Under the pieces are notes generated by a model that worked only from the letters and a program-made list of their open reading frames with translations, had not been told where the DNA came from and did no database searches. 64,000 nucleotides of DNA from Viscum album (lineage: Eukaryota > Streptophyta > Magnoliopsida > Santalales > Viscaceae), in assembly GCA_963277665.1 (NCBI GenBank), contig OY728122.1:1549894868-1549958867 (forward strand). The letters are read 5' to 3'. A program made the translations under genes and the position numbers. Of the stretch, positions 61,660 through 64,000 are shown piece by piece. Each line of letters opens with the position of its first letter. Within the stretch, counting starts at the first letter, position 1.

Positions 61660-62694
61660 AAGGATGAACATAACCTTCCAGTGGAAATTTCTTCCATCTT
61701 TTGGGTTTTGATAACACTAAATGAAGGTTATTTATCTCAAATGGTTGGTGAGAAACTCAAAATTAAGAATATGCACATTGTACGGGAGTTTAATGATGTC
61801 TTTCTGGAGGAATTTTCGGGTCTTCCACCAAATAGTGAAGTTTAGTTTTCAGTAGAACTCGTACCGGGTGCTTTTCCTATTTCAGAGACACCTTATAGAA
61901 TGGCCCCAATTGAGTTGCAGGAATTAAAGAAGCAAATCCAAGAGAATCTTGATAAGGGATTCATATTCCCCATTGCATCACCTTTGGGGGCACCTATTCT
62001 GTTTGTTAAGAAGAAAGATGGATCAATGACACTTTGAATTGATTATCGAGAACTTAATAAGATCACTATCAAGAACAAATATCCTCTCCCACGCATTGAT
62101 GACTTATTTGACCAAATACGCAGAGCTCAATACTATTCCAAGATTGATCTTCATTCAGGGTATCATCAATTAAGTTTCAAAAGGGAGGATATACCAAATA
62201 CGGATTTCTGTACAAGTTATGGACACTATGAATTTATAGTGATTCCATTTGGTCTTATTAATGCCCCTGATATCTTCATGGATTTGATGAATAGAGTCTT
62301 TAGAGAATATATTGATCAATTTGTGGTAGTATTTATAGATTATATTCTTGTATATTCAAGGAGCATGGAAGAACATGAAGATCACTTGAGAATTGTATTG
62401 AAGACCCTGAGAAAGGAGAAGTTTTATGCCAAATTTACCAAGTGTGAACTTTGGTTTCAAAAAGTTTCATTTTTGGGTCACATAATCTCAAAAGAGGGGA
62501 TATCTGTGGATCCAGAAAAAAAAGAGGTTATCGAAAGATGGTCGAGACCAAAAACAGTAACTGAGATCCAAAGTTTTCTTGGGTTGGCTGGATATTATCA
62601 ACGTTTTGTGAAAGATTTATCACAATTATCTAATCCACACACCAAGTTGACTTGGAAAGGAGTTAAGTTTGTTTGGACAGAGGAATGTGAAGAG
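61660..62694 (+). pseudogene. Reverse transcriptase of element G
   Basis: FSGLPPNSEV and [20 protein letters not shown] (61816-61908) begin the domain. [78 protein letters not shown] and [20 protein letters not shown] follow. The catalytic FIDD box is FIDY (Tyr codon 62341-62343). After it come [20 protein letters not shown] and [20 protein letters not shown]. Stops at 61843 and 62035. All blocks are in order and in one frame, so it is the best RT in the window, but it lacks an essential aspartate. Confidence 0.92.
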
Positions 62695-63200
62695 AATTTC
62701 AAGGAGTTGAAAAGAATGTTATCCAGTGCACCTGTACTCACACTTCCTTGTAGTGGAGAATGGTTTGTGATCTATAGTGATGCATCCAAGAAGGGGATGG
62801 GATGTGTTCTTATGAAAAATGATATGGTGATAGCTTATGCCTCACGATAGTTGAAAATCCATGAGAAAAATTACCCAACTCATGATTTGGAGTTATCTGT
62901 GGTAATCTTTTCATTAAAGATTTGGAGGAATTATCTTTATGGAGGAAGGTGTGATATTTATACTAATAATAAAAGTTTAAAGTATATTTTCACACAAAAG
63001 GAGATGAATATGCGCCAAAGAAGATGGATGGAGCTGATTAAGGATTACGACTACCCAATTCATTACCACCCTGGGAAAGCAAACAAGGTGGAATATGCAT
63101 TAAGTCGACAAGACCATGCTAGCTTATCCATGATGAGGATGAAAAAAGATCCAATATTTATAGATTTACAAAGTTGGGATCTTGGAATTATAATGTAAGG
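62695..63200 (+). pseudogene. RNase H of element G
   Basis: [20 protein letters not shown] (first Asp 62779-62781), IAYASR, a stop at 62848 where the family has Gln, [40 protein letters not shown] (TDHKSLKY in the family; both Asp and His are now Asn at 62965-62970), and [19 protein letters not shown]. The frame continues to a TAA at 63196, near which one frame shift separates it from integrase. Confidence 0.9.
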
Positions 63201-64000
63201 GGAAAATCATATCTTTTTCAAATTAATGTTTAACCATCTATACATGTGAAGATTAAAGAGGCATAGAAAGAAGGTGTAGAGTTACAAAAGAAGGTGAGAA
63301 ATGTTCATGAATTCAACCTTGATTGTGATGGGATAATAAGTTTCAGGAATCATGTTTTTGTTCCTCCTATCCCAGATTTAAAGAAGGAGTTGCTGGATGA
63401 GGCTCATAGTTCTTCATTCTCTATCCATCATGGAAGCACGAAGATGTATAGGGACGTGAAAGAGTACTTCTGGTGGGATTTCATGAAAAGAGATGTTGCT
63501 GAATATGTCTCTCGATGCTTGGTTTGTCAGCAAGTTAAAGCTGAGAGACAGAAGTATAAGGGGATGTTACAACCATTACCCATACCCGAATGGAAATGGG
63601 AAAACAACACTATAGACATTGTCACTGGACTTCCAAAAACATCCAAAGGCAATAATGCTATCTGGGTCATAGTTGATCGTCTTACAAAGTCTACACACTT
63701 CATTGCTATTAGAGAGGATTTCTCTCTGGATCAGCTTGCCAGGATATATGTGAAGGAAGTGGTAAGATTGCATGGAGTTACACTTTCTATTATATCTAAT
63801 CAGGATCTGATATTTACCTCAAAGTTCTGGCGAAGTCTTCAGCATACTCTGGATACAGAGTTGAGTTTCAGCACTGCTTATCATCCTCAGAAAGATGGTC
63901 AGTCTGAGAGAACAATTCCAACTCTATAAGATATGTTGAGTGCTTTCTCTATGGATTTAAAAGGTGGTTGGGATCAACACCTACCTTTGGTGGAATTTTC
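63201..64000 (+). pseudogene. Integrase of element G (N-terminal and core, cut by window end)
   Basis: After a frame shift near 63205, the frame reads VKIKEA, stop, KEGVELQKKV and continues open from 63294. The HHCC zinc domain is HSSSFSIHHGSTKMYRD through RCLVCQQVKAERQKY. The core starts PEWKWENNTIDIVTGLPKTS with the first Asp present. The second Asp is lost (SIISNQDLIF, normally SDRD). The Glu is present in YHPQKDGQSERT (63882-63914). A stop at 63927 precedes DMLSAFSMDLKGGWDQHLPL up to the edge. The C-terminal region and chromodomain lie outside. Confidence 0.9.

Larger units (their letters stand above)
56129..64000 (+). mobile_element. Element G: Tekay/Del-like chromovirus, 5' part (runs off the window)
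   Basis: A 5' LTR starts TGTAACACC at 56129, inside RT of element C, and ends at 59956. A tRNA-Met primer-binding site follows, then a gag-pol frame from 60178 that stays in one frame for 3.0 kb with stops but no shift, then a shifted integrase frame to the window end. The conserved blocks match the Del/Tekay group closely. The five bases before it (acgtc, 56124-56128) would be the target-site duplication; the right copy is outside. Confidence 0.9.

Overview
The window looks like repeat-dense, heterochromatic plant nuclear DNA. It is built almost entirely from nested Ty3/gypsy LTR retrotransposons of chromovirus type (gag, protease, reverse transcriptase, RNase H, integrase, C-terminal chromodomain; primer-binding sites matching plant initiator tRNA-Met). 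No intact host gene, tRNA gene, CRISPR array or prokaryotic operon was recognised. Most of the sequence is very AT-rich and full of stop codons, as expected of old, methylated, decayed copies. One block, about 30.6-41.1 kb, is strikingly GC- and CpG-rich. I cannot name the species.

Layout. (1) 1-4393, minus strand: 5' LTR, primer-binding site and gag start of an element running off the left edge (element A). (2) 4394-12663: AT-rich DNA with no gene I can support. (3) 12664 to about 21290, plus strand: decayed chromovirus with two LTRs (element B). (4) 21466-56128, plus strand: a chromovirus of the same kind (element C), cut into pieces by later insertions. Its LTR and primer-binding site are at 21466-23305, its leader and gag start at 42864-43251, and the rest of gag, protease and part of RT at 53576-56128. 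(5) 23316-42863: element D, inserted in the leader of C, with an internal deletion fusing the gag start to the end of RT. (6) 30631-41086: element E, GC-rich, minus strand, inserted in the 3' LTR of D with a perfect 5-bp target-site duplication (gtggc). (7) 43252-53575: element F, inserted 24 codons into gag of C, with two LTRs of 2785 bp each. (8) 56129-64000: element G, inserted in the RT/RNase H region of C. It has a 3.83-kb LTR and the best-preserved gag-pol reading frame, and runs off the right edge. A, D and G have related LTRs, sharing a TATA box context and a duplicated GTACGTAC-containing motif.

The most unusual feature is in element E. Each of its 3.8-3.9-kb LTRs carries, in the sense direction, a stretch of about 70 bp closely resembling the 3' half of plant 5S rRNA, including the region that holds the RNA polymerase III internal promoter. 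Element E has also lost protease, RT, RNase H and the integrase core, keeping only gag and the integrase C-terminus with chromodomain, so it could only have moved with enzymes supplied by a relative.

None of the coding regions can make a complete protein. They are annotated as pseudogenes with the domain evidence, and boundaries of the oldest pieces are approximate.
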